From Amia ocellicauda (lineage: Eukaryota > Chordata > Actinopteri > Amiiformes > Amiidae), in the NCBI RefSeq assembly GCF_036373705.1, contig NC_089866.1, positions 2,048,501 through 2,112,500 of the forward strand: 64,000 bases of DNA, read 5' to 3'. The notes below the pieces were generated by a model, which did no database searches, was not told where the DNA came from, and saw only the letters and a program-made list of their open reading frames with translations. Position numbers and translations under genes: made by a program. Positions 1 through 11,485 of this stretch are shown here, piece by piece. The first letter of the stretch is position 1. The number at the start of each line of letters is the position of its first letter.

Positions 1-5
1 GTATG

Positions 6-1085
6 TACGCTACCATTCAAAAGTTTGGGGTCACTTAGAAATTTCCTTGTTTTCCACGAAAACATACATTAAATTAGTTTGAATAGGAAATATAGCAAAA
101 TGAATAGGAAATATATAAGGTTAGAAATAATGATTTTTAATTAAAATAATAATTGTGTCAAAGAATTGTCAAAGAATCCTCCATTTGCAGCAATTACAGC
201 CTTTGGCATTATAGTTGTAAATTTGTTGAGGTAATCTGAAGAGATTTCACCCCATGCTTCCTGAAGCACCTCCCACAAGTTGGATTGGCTTGATGGGCAC
301 TTCATACATATCATACGGTCAAGCTGCTCCCACAACAGCTCCATAGGGTTGAGATCGGGTGACTGTGCTGGCCACTCCATTATAGACTGAATACCAGCTG
401 ACTGCTTCTTCCCTAAATAGTTCTTGCATAGTTTGGAGCTGTGCTTTGGGTCATTGTCCTGTTGCAGGAGGAAACTGGCTCCAATCAAATATACCACAGG
501 GTATGGCATGACATTGCAAAATGGAGTGATAGCCTTCGTTGTGTGAAGGGAGTAGTGCACAGCGTTGTACAAGATCTTCAGTTTCTTGACAATTTCTCAC
601 ATGGAATTGCCTTCATTTCTCAGAACAAGAATAGACTGATGAGTTTCAGAAGGAAGTTCTTTGTTTCTGGTCTTTTTGAGCCTGTAATCGAACCCGCAAT
701 TGCTGATGCCCCAGATACTCATCTAGTCTAAAGAAGGCCAGGTTTATTGCTTCTTTAATCAGCACAACAGTTTTCAGCTGTGCTAACATACTTGCAAAAG
801 GGTTTTCAAATGATCAATTAGCCTTTTAAGTTAAACTTGGATTAGCAAACACAACGTGCCATTGGAACACAGGACTGATGGTTGCTGATAATGGGCCTCT
901 GTATGCCTATGTAGATATGCTGTTACAAATCAGCCGTTTCCAGCTACAATAGTCATTTACAACATTAACAATGTCTACACTGTATTTCTGATCAATTTGA
1001 TGTTATTTTAATGGACAAAAAATTTGCTTTTCTTTCGCAAACAAGGACATTTCTAAGTGACCCCAAACTTTTGAATGGTAGTGTA
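6..1085 (-). mobile_element. Internally deleted Tc1/mariner-type DNA transposon
   Basis: The two ends are inverted copies of one another. The left end begins at position 6 (TACGCTACCATTCAAAAG) and the right end closes at 1085 with the reverse complement of TACACTACCATTCAAAAG; similarity continues about 50 bp inward. The outer TA is what Tc1/mariner elements duplicate on insertion. Full-length fish Tc1 elements are usually about 1.3-1.6 kb, so this 1.08 kb copy has lost internal sequence. The transposase reading direction is minus. The copy is non-autonomous. Confidence 0.93.
141..685 (-). pseudogene. Broken Tc1-like transposase relic
   Basis: Read on the minus strand, the N-terminal helix-turn-helix region can be followed from about 685 and joins in the same frame a C-terminal DDE part. 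The DDE part contains QQDNDPKHSS and the conserved WPAQSPDLNP block. A TGA at 597-599 interrupts the frame (an Arg CGA in related elements, so probably CpG decay). The central part of the catalytic domain, including the first catalytic Asp region, is deleted, and no ATG is kept at the expected start. The product would be inactive. Identification rests on the DDE motifs and the flanking inverted repeats. Confidence 0.88.
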
Positions 1086-3870
1086 TATGAACATTATATA
1101 ACAGGTACAATGGAATTCCATTTGAATCCTAAGTATTCATATTGGACACTTTTTCGCAGCACTCAGAGAATAAAAGGGAAGGGGAAGAGGAAAGGTTGGG
1201 AGCCAATTCCTTGAAACGCGCCGGTCTTCCAGCACTCTCTCAGGACCAGCTGACCTTCCTGAGCCCTCACTTCCACAGGCGGGCTGTGCCGGGCCCTGGC
1301 CTGCTTGCCGGAAAGTGCACCCCTCCCAGAGCCACGGACGCACTCATCCCACACTATCTCTTAGTCAGGGAGCCGCAAACCCCAAACTCTGCGGCTGATG
1401 GGGGCTTCACGGGAACAGGCCCGGGCTGATGTCACACTGCACTGCACGCCCGACATTGCTGGCATCAGGACAAAGGCGCTGTGAGGAACAGCGTGAGAAC
1501 GACACGCTCTGACAGCTGCCTGGGGCCCACGTCCCACCACGTCGGCCGAAACTCACAGGAAAGTCAGCAAGAAAAGGAAATAAAAGCGAAAGGAAATCAG
1601 AAACTACACAGCAGAGCCTACATGTTTTTAGTTTTATAACTGTTTTACACAAGCCAACGCTAACAAGACTATTAGAGGAAAGGTTTTCTTGTCAGCTTTT
1701 TCACGTACAATCTGTCACCCTGTGGGCAGCTCTGTGCCCCAGTCGTGCTCATTCACTGTCTCTCCCCCCGCCATCTCCCCAGGGGGAATTTTTAACTCCT
1801 GTTCATGCTGAGGCCTGTTGAGTTTTCCCAGTTATTGCTTTATTAATTGCGTTTTATTGCATTAGCTCCATTCAACAGCGTTATCTCCAGACACAGCATC
1901 TTGTGAAGCAGTGGGGGGGCAAACCGAGCTGTCTTCTGCACGGGCACAAGTGCGTCTCATTCTGCGCTTTCCGCTGGCATCTGCACAGACTCCGTCCAAA
2001 TGGAAACGATGACAATTTGGTCCCATAGGGCGGTCTGAAAGCCAAGGCAGAATCTGTGAAGGTGCTTTTTTAATGAGAGAGAGTATATGATTTGGTGAAG
2101 ACACTGTCAAAAGCTTTTAGATCATGAATAACACTTTCTGAGCTTTTACGGGGCGTTAAACATATGAATTTAAATTCAGATTAAAAGATAACCAAAAAAC
2201 TCTTGTAATTGAAGGGTTGTCGCTGGCTGTCGCTTCACTTGTTCTGGTATGTGAGCCACCTAGCTCTTGCTAAATGTTTTACCTGATGATGTTTTTTCTT
2301 CAGTTTTTCTGGATACCTTTATTAATAGTTGGTGAATCATCGCTCATCTGGAGACGAATATTCTTCCTGTCACTCCTTGTCTCCTTGTCTGCGGTTTCTG
2401 CATGTGCTGCCATAATGAACCCCGAGAATAGCTCTCCTGCTGTTCCACCAGATGGTTTCAAAGGTAAAGGTGAACAGCCTCCAAAGATGAAACAAACAGG
2501 CTGGTTTCAGAAGGGTCACGTGGCTTTGCTCAAAGAGATCCGGGCGAAGAGAGGAACAGAACTGGGCTGCTGTGCTGATCAGCACCGCGGCAGGGTGTGA
2601 GAGGTCAGTCCTGAGACAAACGCATCCCTCAGCCCGGCTGCAGGGGGAGGGTGTGGAAGACATAGGCTCTTCTTCCCCATGTCCTGCAGGATGTTGACAC
2701 CCCTGCCAAGTCCGTTTATGCCCAGGGGTCTGGACACTGTGACTGGGGGGTGAGGCTCAGCTGACCACAACTCAGGCAACACAACGTGAGAGTTGTCCTG
2801 CTGCAGAAGCAGCACACCGCCTGTGCATGTTGTGGGGAGAAACTCATTTCGCACTGCGCTGAGGTGCTGTGATTTATCTCACCAAAACCAGGAGAAAAAA
2901 ATTCCAGCAGCACAGAAAATAACACTGTCAGAGCCCATTATTGTAGCCACAGATCTCAGTGTATCCCACCAGCTGCGCACCCTGGCAACGCCTGTTAGGT
3001 TGTTCTGATATGAAGGGCAAGGCTGGGACGATTGGGATGTTTTGGGGGGGCTGGAACACCTGGCCGGATTCCTCCCCCAGACAACAACTGTAGCCGTGCG
3101 CAGCGCTGATTTGACGCTCAAAAAAAAAACAGACCCCACCCTCCCCATTTATGAAGCTGTCCATGGTCTGTCGGGAGTGGCCAGGTCAGCGCAATGGTTC
3201 TGCCCGTGACATCGCAGGACGGTAACACCAGCCTGCACCGCTCTCCTGTCAATCCCAGCGGCAGGACGACAGGAGAGAGAAATTTACACTTAAAAGAAAA
3301 AAGAAAAAGAGTCCAACCCCATTCATATACAACCCTGTCAGAGGATTCATCTTTCTGTCTGATTTCTAATGGGAGTCTATTCTTAGCCCAGTCCCTGAAG
3401 CTACAGGCTGGTCCAGTGAGACTTTCTTTGTGGTCTATTAAAAGACAGCGGCGCTGCTGTGGGAGTTCTTGGCTTCGCACATTTGTGTCAGTGAGAATCC
3501 TGAAACAGGCTGACGCTGGAGAAAGTGGGGGGGGGGGCTGTTACATAAAAAATCATTAAAATATCCCTATACATGGCCATGTGCAAGGACGTCGATGTAA
3601 CAAGTTTAAAAAAAACTAAAGGAATCTTTTTTTAAATAGGGTGCAAATGCACAGATCTTTATTTCAAGAGGGGTTTATTTTAAGGCAGCTTTCTTTTTTT
3701 AGAAACTATGCTGAAAGCTTGTAAATTCACACGACAGATCCACCCAAATCTATGAATAACAAACACAAAGTAAATGTTATTGCCAACAGGCAGCACAACA
3801 GGAGTAAAGCTCCTGAAACACAAACAGGCAATCTGGAGTTTTGTTAAGGACAGGGCGATGGAACACCATA
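1086..3870. other. Intergenic DNA, no gene recognised
   Basis: Reading frames here are short, overlap on both strands and show no recognisable domain or splice pattern. I see only short homopolymer runs (a 9-base A run near 3121 and a G run near 3525). No RNA gene was recognised. Confidence 0.6.
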
Positions 3871-4147
3871 TAGTAAAGAGTGCTGGAGCCCTGTGCAGCG
3901 GAGTAAAGCTCGAGTTGTGAGCGTGGAGCCCTGTGCAGTGGAGTAAAGGTGGAGTTGTGAGTGCTGGAGCCCTGTGCAGCGGAGTAAAGCTCGAGTTGTG
4001 AGTGCTGGAGCCCTGCGCAGCGGAGTAAAGCTCGAGTTGTGAGCGTGGAGCCCTGTGCAGTGGAGTAAAGCTCGAGTTGTGAGCGTGGAGCCCTGCAGAG
4101 CTGAGTAAAGCTCGAGTTGTGAGCGTGGAGGCTGCAGAGCCGAGTAG
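3871..4147. repeat. Minisatellite, 40-41 bp unit, about six copies
   Basis: Units beginning GAGTAAAGCTCGAGTTGTGA and continuing through a TGGAGCCCTG core recur at 3901, 3941, 3982, 4023, 4063 and 4103, with a partial unit before them from 3871. Units alternate between 40 and 41 bp and differ at a few positions (GCGTGG or GTGCTGG variants). The open frame across it on the minus strand is a by-product of the repeat. Confidence 0.95.
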
Positions 4148-7100
4148 ACCTCAGTGGAGGCCCCTCTGCGCTCAGGGAGTCCTCCTCACTCAGGCGGGGG
4201 GGAAGGGACCGGGCCGGCTCCAGGTGTGGCCCGGAGAAACCACCCACCAAACGAGAGGGCTGCTCCGTCACTGGCGACCCTGTCGAGCTGCCAGGACCAA
4301 GACACAAGTGATCTGTTGGTTCCGTACTGAGTTCCCTTTACCTCCCACGTTGTGAAGGTTGTGTTGCTGTTTTTTCTGCTGTGAAAACACTGTTACGGGG
4401 ATTTCTGGGGATCAGCGAGTCATAATAAATGCAGGAAATTATACGTAATCTTCTCTTCTCCCTGGCCTTTGTGATGCATGGACAGTACCGGCAACACACT
4501 ACTGACGCATCATTTGCTCAGTCAAATAAACAGAAAATAATATTTCTATCCGTTCGTTCTGATGTCAAATTAATATAAATATAAGTAAAATACTGTCAAT
4601 GAATTCCTTTTGTGTGATTTATTTTTCTTGTGGATTAAAAGATCTGCAGATGGACGATGATTGTGTTCTCAGGCAGATCCAAACCACACAGGCGTTTTGT
4701 CTTGCGAATCTGTGCTGTTTTCAGCCTGGCAATCTATGGCGTCGGTACATTCATTTAAACCCACTCAGCCTCGTTGAGCCGCGACTCAGAAACCTGCAGA
4801 TGCCGTTCCCGGCGCCCCAGGGACTGTGCTTAATAACAGCCGAGTTTAGCTCATCATCAGTGTCTTTGCCCGGCTCCTGCAGAATCACGTCCACAGGGTA
4901 CAATCCCTCGATTTTGGTCGGGGCCTCAGTTTTAACTCTGAGCTCCCCTCTCAATCCCCAGCCACGTGTCTTGACGTGTCCGTGGTGCAGCACGTGTGTC
5001 CGACAGGGGGATTCGGGGTGATGTACACACGCTACACAGAAAGACGACCAAACCAGAAATGTTTTGACACAATGTCCTTATATTTACTACAGCATTTAAA
5101 ATAGTTTTTAGATATGAGTATAAATATATATAAATATAGATACAATTTATGTACAATACAGAGGCAAACACAAACACACTGTACATACACACTTACATTC
5201 AGTGTCTTTAGTCACAATTGTGTAGTACTGTTGGTGAGTTTTGCACACAGCACACCTGCAAACAGGGGCCTTGATCTTAAAGGGGAGAGGCCAGTCTGTA
5301 CTTTCCTTGTGGTAACCAAAGTCTGGGGCAAATCGATAATTTATCTGTCTGCAAATTAAAGTAAAATAAAATGTATATATACGTGTGTGTGTGTGTGTGA
5401 GAGAGAGCGAGAGAGAGTGTGTGTCTGTGTATGTACAGACTTATCTTTAACTATCCCCGCCTGCTTGCTTTCTCCGTCTGTGATGCAGCTGCCGTCTGTG
5501 ATTTGATCCTCATTCCCATGCCGTGTTGTTGTTGTCTTTTTTGTTTTACTCTCCCCTCTTTTCTCTCAAGAACCCAGAGCACCAGCGGAAAGCACAATTA
5601 ACGGCTCTTCCCTGGCGAGGCCTTCGACAGTCCGTATTTATACGATTCTATTAGCAGGGCCGCGGTCTCTTGACATTGGCCTTCAGCTGCCGCTTGGCAG
5701 TTCATCAGGGCCAGTAACCCAGATGGCCGCTGAGAGGCCACGTCTGCAGGTCCGGCTCTCCTCGGCAGCGCAACACAGAGGTGTGCAGTACAACATTCAG
5801 ACCACATACAGGCCTTCTTTTTCTGAATGAGCTGCCGGGCTTCTTTTTTTATTTTTTATGAATGCAGACAAAGCAGCCTGCCGTGAGCCAGCCGGTTAAC
5901 TCCCGCCCTGCCGGCCCAGGAGAGGGAAGGTTCTGATGCTTTTCCGTCGGCCCATGCAGGACGAGCCGCCCTTGGAGCGTTTTGTTTTTCCACACATACA
6001 GAAAGTCCACGACACGGTGGCTCAGCGTGCGACGTACGTTCGGACGCCCACAGAGACTGTTCTGCTGAAGCACGGCGTTAAGCAGCACCGCTCCGATCGC
6101 ACCTGGCCGTGTGGCACTTATCAGTCGGAGAGAGCTGCTGCCAGAGTGACTCGTCAGGGGTGGCGAGTGGGAGTCTGGCGGGGGGGAGCGCTCGGTGCAG
6201 CTCCTCCGTAAACCGGCAGCCGTGTGATAATAGCAGGGCTGCTGCCCTGCGGCTCCATCTGGTTTCCAGGCCCCTGTGATTTTCCCGGCTGGGCCATTTC
6301 CCCTTCATTCTACACACCGAGGCATGAGATGCAGGGACACGCCCCTCACAGCCTGCACCGTGGATGGGGCTGCCTTTGAACAAAACCTCTCTGCCACTGG
6401 GGTTTATCTCCACCACGGATTAATAAGCACCTCCGTCTGCAATTTGATAGGACACCGAACTAATTGTTTAATTAGCAGCATGTTTTTTAGTTTGTTCTCT
6501 AGGTCTGTCTGAGGCACCGACATTGACCCTCCAACGCTTGTTGGAAAAAGCTAATGAAAAACAAGGAAAGATTTTGGATCGCACAAACTTAGCAAATGCA
6601 ATATACAGGGGAGTTGCCGATTAGGATTCACACGTGTTCAGAGCTGATTAGGAGCCGCCCGTGCAGGAGCTTAGGAGAGAGGTAACCATGAGCTGTGAAC
6701 ATACAGTCTGGTACGCAAAGCGGCCCGAGGGAAGGGTGTGTGTACTCTGGCCGGCTACGGGATCTCAGACATCATTCTTTGTGTGTATATATGTACACTG
6801 TACTACTATATAATAATAATACTAATACACTGAGGAAGAAAGGCACGGAAACTAAATTCATTGGATTGCAACATCTATGATGTGTCAGAGGAGAGAAACA
6901 CTGCAGACCAGACCCTCGTAATCCCTTTACCACCAGCTGCTCGCTATGCTTAAGATTTACGGAGTGCATTTGTCGATATGTTTGTGCCTGTTTTTATCAA
7001 ACTAAAAATAGGGGTCTACTGACTTTTGCAAACCACAACAACAATATTTAGTGGAGAAAAAACAAATTGGGTGAAGTTCAGTAAGGTTTTCCATCACTGT

Positions 7101-9029
7101 TTACAACCAAATCACAGGCATTGCAGCGTCCCGTTTGAAGACGCATGCTTTGATTGCGGTTCACTTCGCTGAAGCGTTACCCTGCACTAGCACCTCACAC
7201 ACAAACCCACTGCCACACGTCTGCTTTTGTTCAAAGGCTTGAGGAACCGGAGGGAATCTGCAGCCTTTCTCTCCAGAATCATGAGCCAAAGCATCCTCCC
7301 CACGTGTCTCTGGGAATATCAGCCATTCAGCATGTCGCAGGATGGTTAAAATCAATACAGACTGTGAATGCTCATTAGCAACTGATCACCTCCACTGCCT
7401 GCCATGCACTGCTTTCTGATGTTATTCGCCTCCACACACAACGTGTATTATAATGTGCTCATAACGGCACCCTACCTGGGTCAGAACCGGCGGTACTCTG
7501 GCTGGGACACAGACACATTTACGTCAAGTCTGAACAGCACAGACAAAAGTGTACGGCAGCACCGAGGAGAAGGACTTGCAAACGGTGTTACATTCTGACA
7601 TAGCTTTTTTAAATGTTTTATTGTCCTATACAAGGTCTTAAAAAGGGTTATACCTGCTGGTTAATGCACATCTAAATATCTTCACTGAATATGCTTTTTA
7701 ATTATATGAAAAACAAATCAACAACAGCAAGAAAGGAACATACCACTGGGATTACACGAGTATGTAAACTGGCCATCCACAGATCGTCACACACAGACCC
7801 CACACACTTACTCTCTCGCACTTGAAAACACGGCCGCGTCACGAGCAGCGCGGAGCGGTTTGAGCCGCGCCAGACTCCAGTGTCACATACAGGGAAACAA
7901 CGCGGCAGACCTGTCCGATCCGGAGCTCTGTCCTGTCAAAGTCCCTGAGCTGGATCTCTGTGCCTGAGCCGGTTCTCGGCACCATGGACAGATTAGACCA
8001 CAAAAGGTTAAAATAAAACCCCTTTGAAATCCTTTTTTTGGGCTCCACGCCACAAGAAAAGAAGGAGAGAAAAGGAAGAGAGGGGCGGTTGGCAGCCTTT
8101 CAGGGAAACAAGAGAAGGCCCTCGGTTCCGTGTCGTTACGGTTTTTGTTAGCAGAGTGCCCTCCGCCGTGAGTTCACCACCTGCGGCCGGGGCGGCGATG
8201 GTGGTCAGCGAGCCGGCAGAGGAACACAAAGAGCCAGGCCAGGTTAGGATCTGCTCCCCTCGGTTCAGCACAGACCAAGGCACTGCGGTCACATTCAGGC
8301 CAGCCAGCAGCTCCGAGCCACTGCCAGGGGACGGCCAGAGTTCGTGCAGTCTGATCTCTTCACCCTCCTCTGGGCACTGGTGCGGCAGCCCGGCTGACAC
8401 CAGGAGAGGGCGGCCCGTCCCTGTCATGTGGCTGCCCTCCGGTGCTCTCTCTTGAGCCGGCTCACTTCTCAGAGTGGGATTCACTGCTGCACTGGCGTTG
8501 GGGAAAGGGAGCGTGGCTGACAGGGCACTGTTGCCTCCCTGGCTGTTGGAGAGCAGCACACAGACAGAAGAAGAAAAAAAGTTTGTGTCCCACTCGCATT
8601 TCTAGTGTCCTGTTGCCAAATGCCTGTGGTGTCACCGGACTCTTCCCTCACACGCAGATAGGATTACAGTGCTGGCTCTCTCCGTACTCCAGTGCTGTGT
8701 TGGTGGGGGGGTGATGGGAAGCCTGTGTTTTTAAACTGTAACAAGAGGATCCACACAGAGCTGTTCTCTCTGGAAAAGGCAGTTGGGCATTGGGGCATCC
8801 TCTTCAGTGTTGCAGTGCTCCCCCCCCGGGTCCAGAGCGCACGGGGGACTGGAATCCAGCGAGAGGACGGGAGCGCGAGGCACGGGACACACGTCTCCCC
8901 ACAGACAGTCAGCTCTCCTTTAACATCCCGGCTGTGCTAGCAAACTCTCGGTCCCCCCCTTCCACGTGGGTGCTCTGGGGTCTTCCACAGTCTTCAGAGC
9001 CCGGCTGGTGGGTGTGAGGTGGGGAGGGT
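4148..9029. other. Intergenic DNA and probable 3' UTR of the TMEM100-like gene
   Basis: No coding exon was recognised. A (GT)n/(GA)n microsatellite lies at about 5380-5425. An AATAAA signal on the minus strand (7617-7622 as TTTATT) could end the transcript of the minus-strand gene starting at 9440, making 7617-9059 its 3' UTR. Homeobox-like AT-rich words (TAATTG, TTAATTA) cluster near 6460-6480. Confidence 0.5.
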
Positions 9030-9046
9030 GGGGGGGGGGGGGGGGG
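9030..9046. repeat. G17 homopolymer
   Basis: Seventeen consecutive G (C on the gene strand) begin 14 nt beyond the stop codon of the TMEM100-like gene, inside its predicted 3' UTR. Runs of this length are prone to length error in assemblies. Confidence 0.9.
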
Positions 9047-9059
9047 CGGTCCGCGTCCC

Positions 9060-9440
9060 TCACAGAGCGCACTGCTCCGAGCTGAAGGAGCCCCCTTCCT
9101 TCTTTTTCCTGCGCTTGTGCTTGTGCACCCGCCAGCAGGCTGTGGCCATGGCCACCAGCGCCAGGCCCAGGCCCAGCAGCACCACGGACACCACCTTGAT
9201 CTGCGGCAGGTTGTCGAAGTAGAAGGTGACCCCGGTGCCGGCCACGCCGATCACCAGCGAGATGATGCCGAAGGGGAAGATGCAGCGGTACCAGGACTTC
9301 TCCGTGCCACCCGTGGCCAGCGCTAGCCGCTCCATGGTGGACAGCGCTTCGGGGGGCTTGGGTGCCCCATCCTGGGCCGCCGTCTGGGCTTCCAGGGGAT
9401 GGGGCTGCCGGCAGGCCAGCGGTCCGGAGGAGCAGCCCAT
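9060..9440 (-). CDS. TMEM100-family two-pass membrane protein
   Basis: Single-exon gene of 126 aa. The first ATG on the minus strand is at 9440-9438; the codon before it is GTG, so the frame should start here. The protein has a polar N-terminus (1-50), a conserved block TGGTEKSWYRCIFPF (about 43-57), two hydrophobic segments (about 53-75 and 81-104), a CW pair at the end of the second, and a basic tail rich in Lys and Arg. Human TMEM100 (134 aa, also one coding exon) has the same order: ATGGTE, YRCI.PF, two membrane spans, CW.V and a basic tail. TMEM100 is an endothelial and neuronal membrane protein downstream of BMP9/ALK1. This copy differs clearly in its N-terminus and loop, so it may be a paralogue rather than the orthologue. 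A GC-rich promoter with a TATA-like GCTATATC lies near 9597. Confidence 0.75.
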   Translation of the reverse strand: MGCSSGPLACRQPHPLEAQTAAQDGAPKPPEALSTMERLALATGGTEKSWYRCIFPFGIISLVIGVAGTGVTFYFDNLPQIKVVSVVLLGLGLALVAMATACWRVHKHKRRKKKEGGSFSSEQCAL

Positions 9441-11453
9441 CACAGCACAGCGGGCCGGGGGATCCCAGTCATGGTCGATGCAGGAAAGTCAGAGAAAGCA
9501 AAACAGATCCCGTCTACACAGCTCCTGCTCTCTCCGTGTGTTGCCTTCCCGATTGCCAGTAGCACATTTTCCACTCCTCGGCTGCGGCTGGGGGAGATAT
9601 AGCAGTGGAGAGGAGGGGGGGCCGGGGTGGGCGGCCCCTGCGCTCCCATTGGCTGCCGGCGGAAGCGTGACGTCAGGCAGAGTGGAGGAGAGGAAGGCGG
9701 GCGGGAGGCCGGCACTGAGTTAACTGTTCAGCAGCTGAGCGGTTTCCCGAGCCCCCGCTCTCCCTCTCGGAGGAGGGCTTCTTCCTTTGATCCAGCTGGG
9801 CGATAAGCCCATTGTTAGCTTCCAGGCCGCGACGCCTCTGTTCATGGAAAGCGTTGCTGTTTTCTGGAATCGGGGCGCGTCGCTCCCACCTCACTGGGAC
9901 TTGCTCCTTTTCCTGTGCGCACGGGGACAGATAGTGTAATCAGGGTGCTCTGACATTGTCTCCCTGCCTGTGCAGGAAATCACTCGAGCGCTGCGCTTAA
10001 TCTGCAGCCCAGTGCACCGCTCAGTCCGGGAAGTCAAGGGGTCAAGCCAGCGTCCCAGGCCCCGTCCCACCAAGCAGGACTCTTGACGCACACCTACACA
10101 AGTCCTCTGCGAACGCTAGTATTGATGACAGGCTTATTGTCATAGCAGCCAGCACTCGTGTGTCTCTGCGTGGGGGGCGGGGGTGCGGCACTGTTGTGCA
10201 GAACCTTTTTCTTTTGTTCAGTTTTCTCAATCTCTCTATTCCACGTGAAGTCAGACGTGTTTTCTGTTGTGTTTTAATGTAATTAAACTGGTTAATAAAC
10301 AGCGCGACTGCTGTACACCACTGTGGCGCACAGATAGTGGGAGGACAGGATCGCTATAAGAGCTGATAATTACAGAGAAAGCTCCCATTCGTATTCAGAC
10401 ACCTCGGTTTGTGTCCCCAGGTCCCCGTGCTCGGAGCCATCACTGCAGAGCTGAAACACCTCTTCTCTTTCTCTATTGCTTCCCGCTGCGCAGCGCATCG
10501 ATAATAAGGATCGTGTTTCTTTAGATGAGTATTTCGGTCCCCTCCTTGTTTGTAGCAGTAAATCTGCACAGTCATGAGAGGATGAAGACAGTCAGGGGCC
10601 ACGTGGGATCACAGCGATTGGATTAATAAAGCTCTGCCGTGTCGTGAATGAAAACATTGTCCACAGACAACGGGATCAGCTGTTGGAGATCAAAGGGGCT
10701 GTGGACGGCACGTGTCTGCTATGTAGGGCCCGTCGTTTCACATGCTTTAACACGGTGTAGTTTTATGGTTATTGATTGATCTGAGATGGTCAGCCCCTGC
10801 AGTGCCATATTTAAAACAGAAAGGAAGATTATTGTTCCCCGTCCACTTGTTTTCACTCAACATATCAACTGGGCCTGTATGCAACAAAATAAACCATTTG
10901 TTTTGCACCTGTTCTTACATTACTGTAAGCACTTAAACACAAGAGAATTTCCAGCCCTGATTTCTTATGTATTTATTGTTATGTTTCCAATTCCATTTCT
11001 TGTTTTTCTTCTTCCAAACATCGCTAAAATAGAAAAGGAAGGTCAATGGCATCACAGTGGCTGACCGCAGCTTTGAAAGTCTGATAAAACCATCACCTAC
11101 TCAGCGCAGATTCCAGGAACGAGCCTGCGCCGAATCCAGGATTTGCACTCAACCCAAATCCAGTAAATGTAAACAAGAGGAAACCCGACCCAGAGGACAA
11201 TCCATCAAAACCTTGTGTCAGCGCGTAAAACATCCACAGAGAGAGTGTAATCTGCAGCATGATTAATTTTGAAAAGCATGAAATAGGAGCGTAATCCAAA
11301 CATTCAAACAGTGCTAGCCAGATTTTGCTCATTGGATCACGATGATGTAATGCAATCTCAGAGCTTTCACACTCTCTCACAAACACACACACATACAGAC
11401 TCTCTCTCTCTCTCTCTCAGACACACACACACTCTCACACAAACACACACAGA

Positions 11454-11485
<32 letters not shown>

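Noticed and set aside
3777-4307. 176-codon minus-strand frame with internal repeats
   Set aside because: Produced by the 40-41 bp minisatellite; no splice or start context.
9030-9046. G17 run as a G-quadruplex regulator
   Set aside because: A single homopolymer without spaced G-tracts is poor evidence and may be a length artefact.
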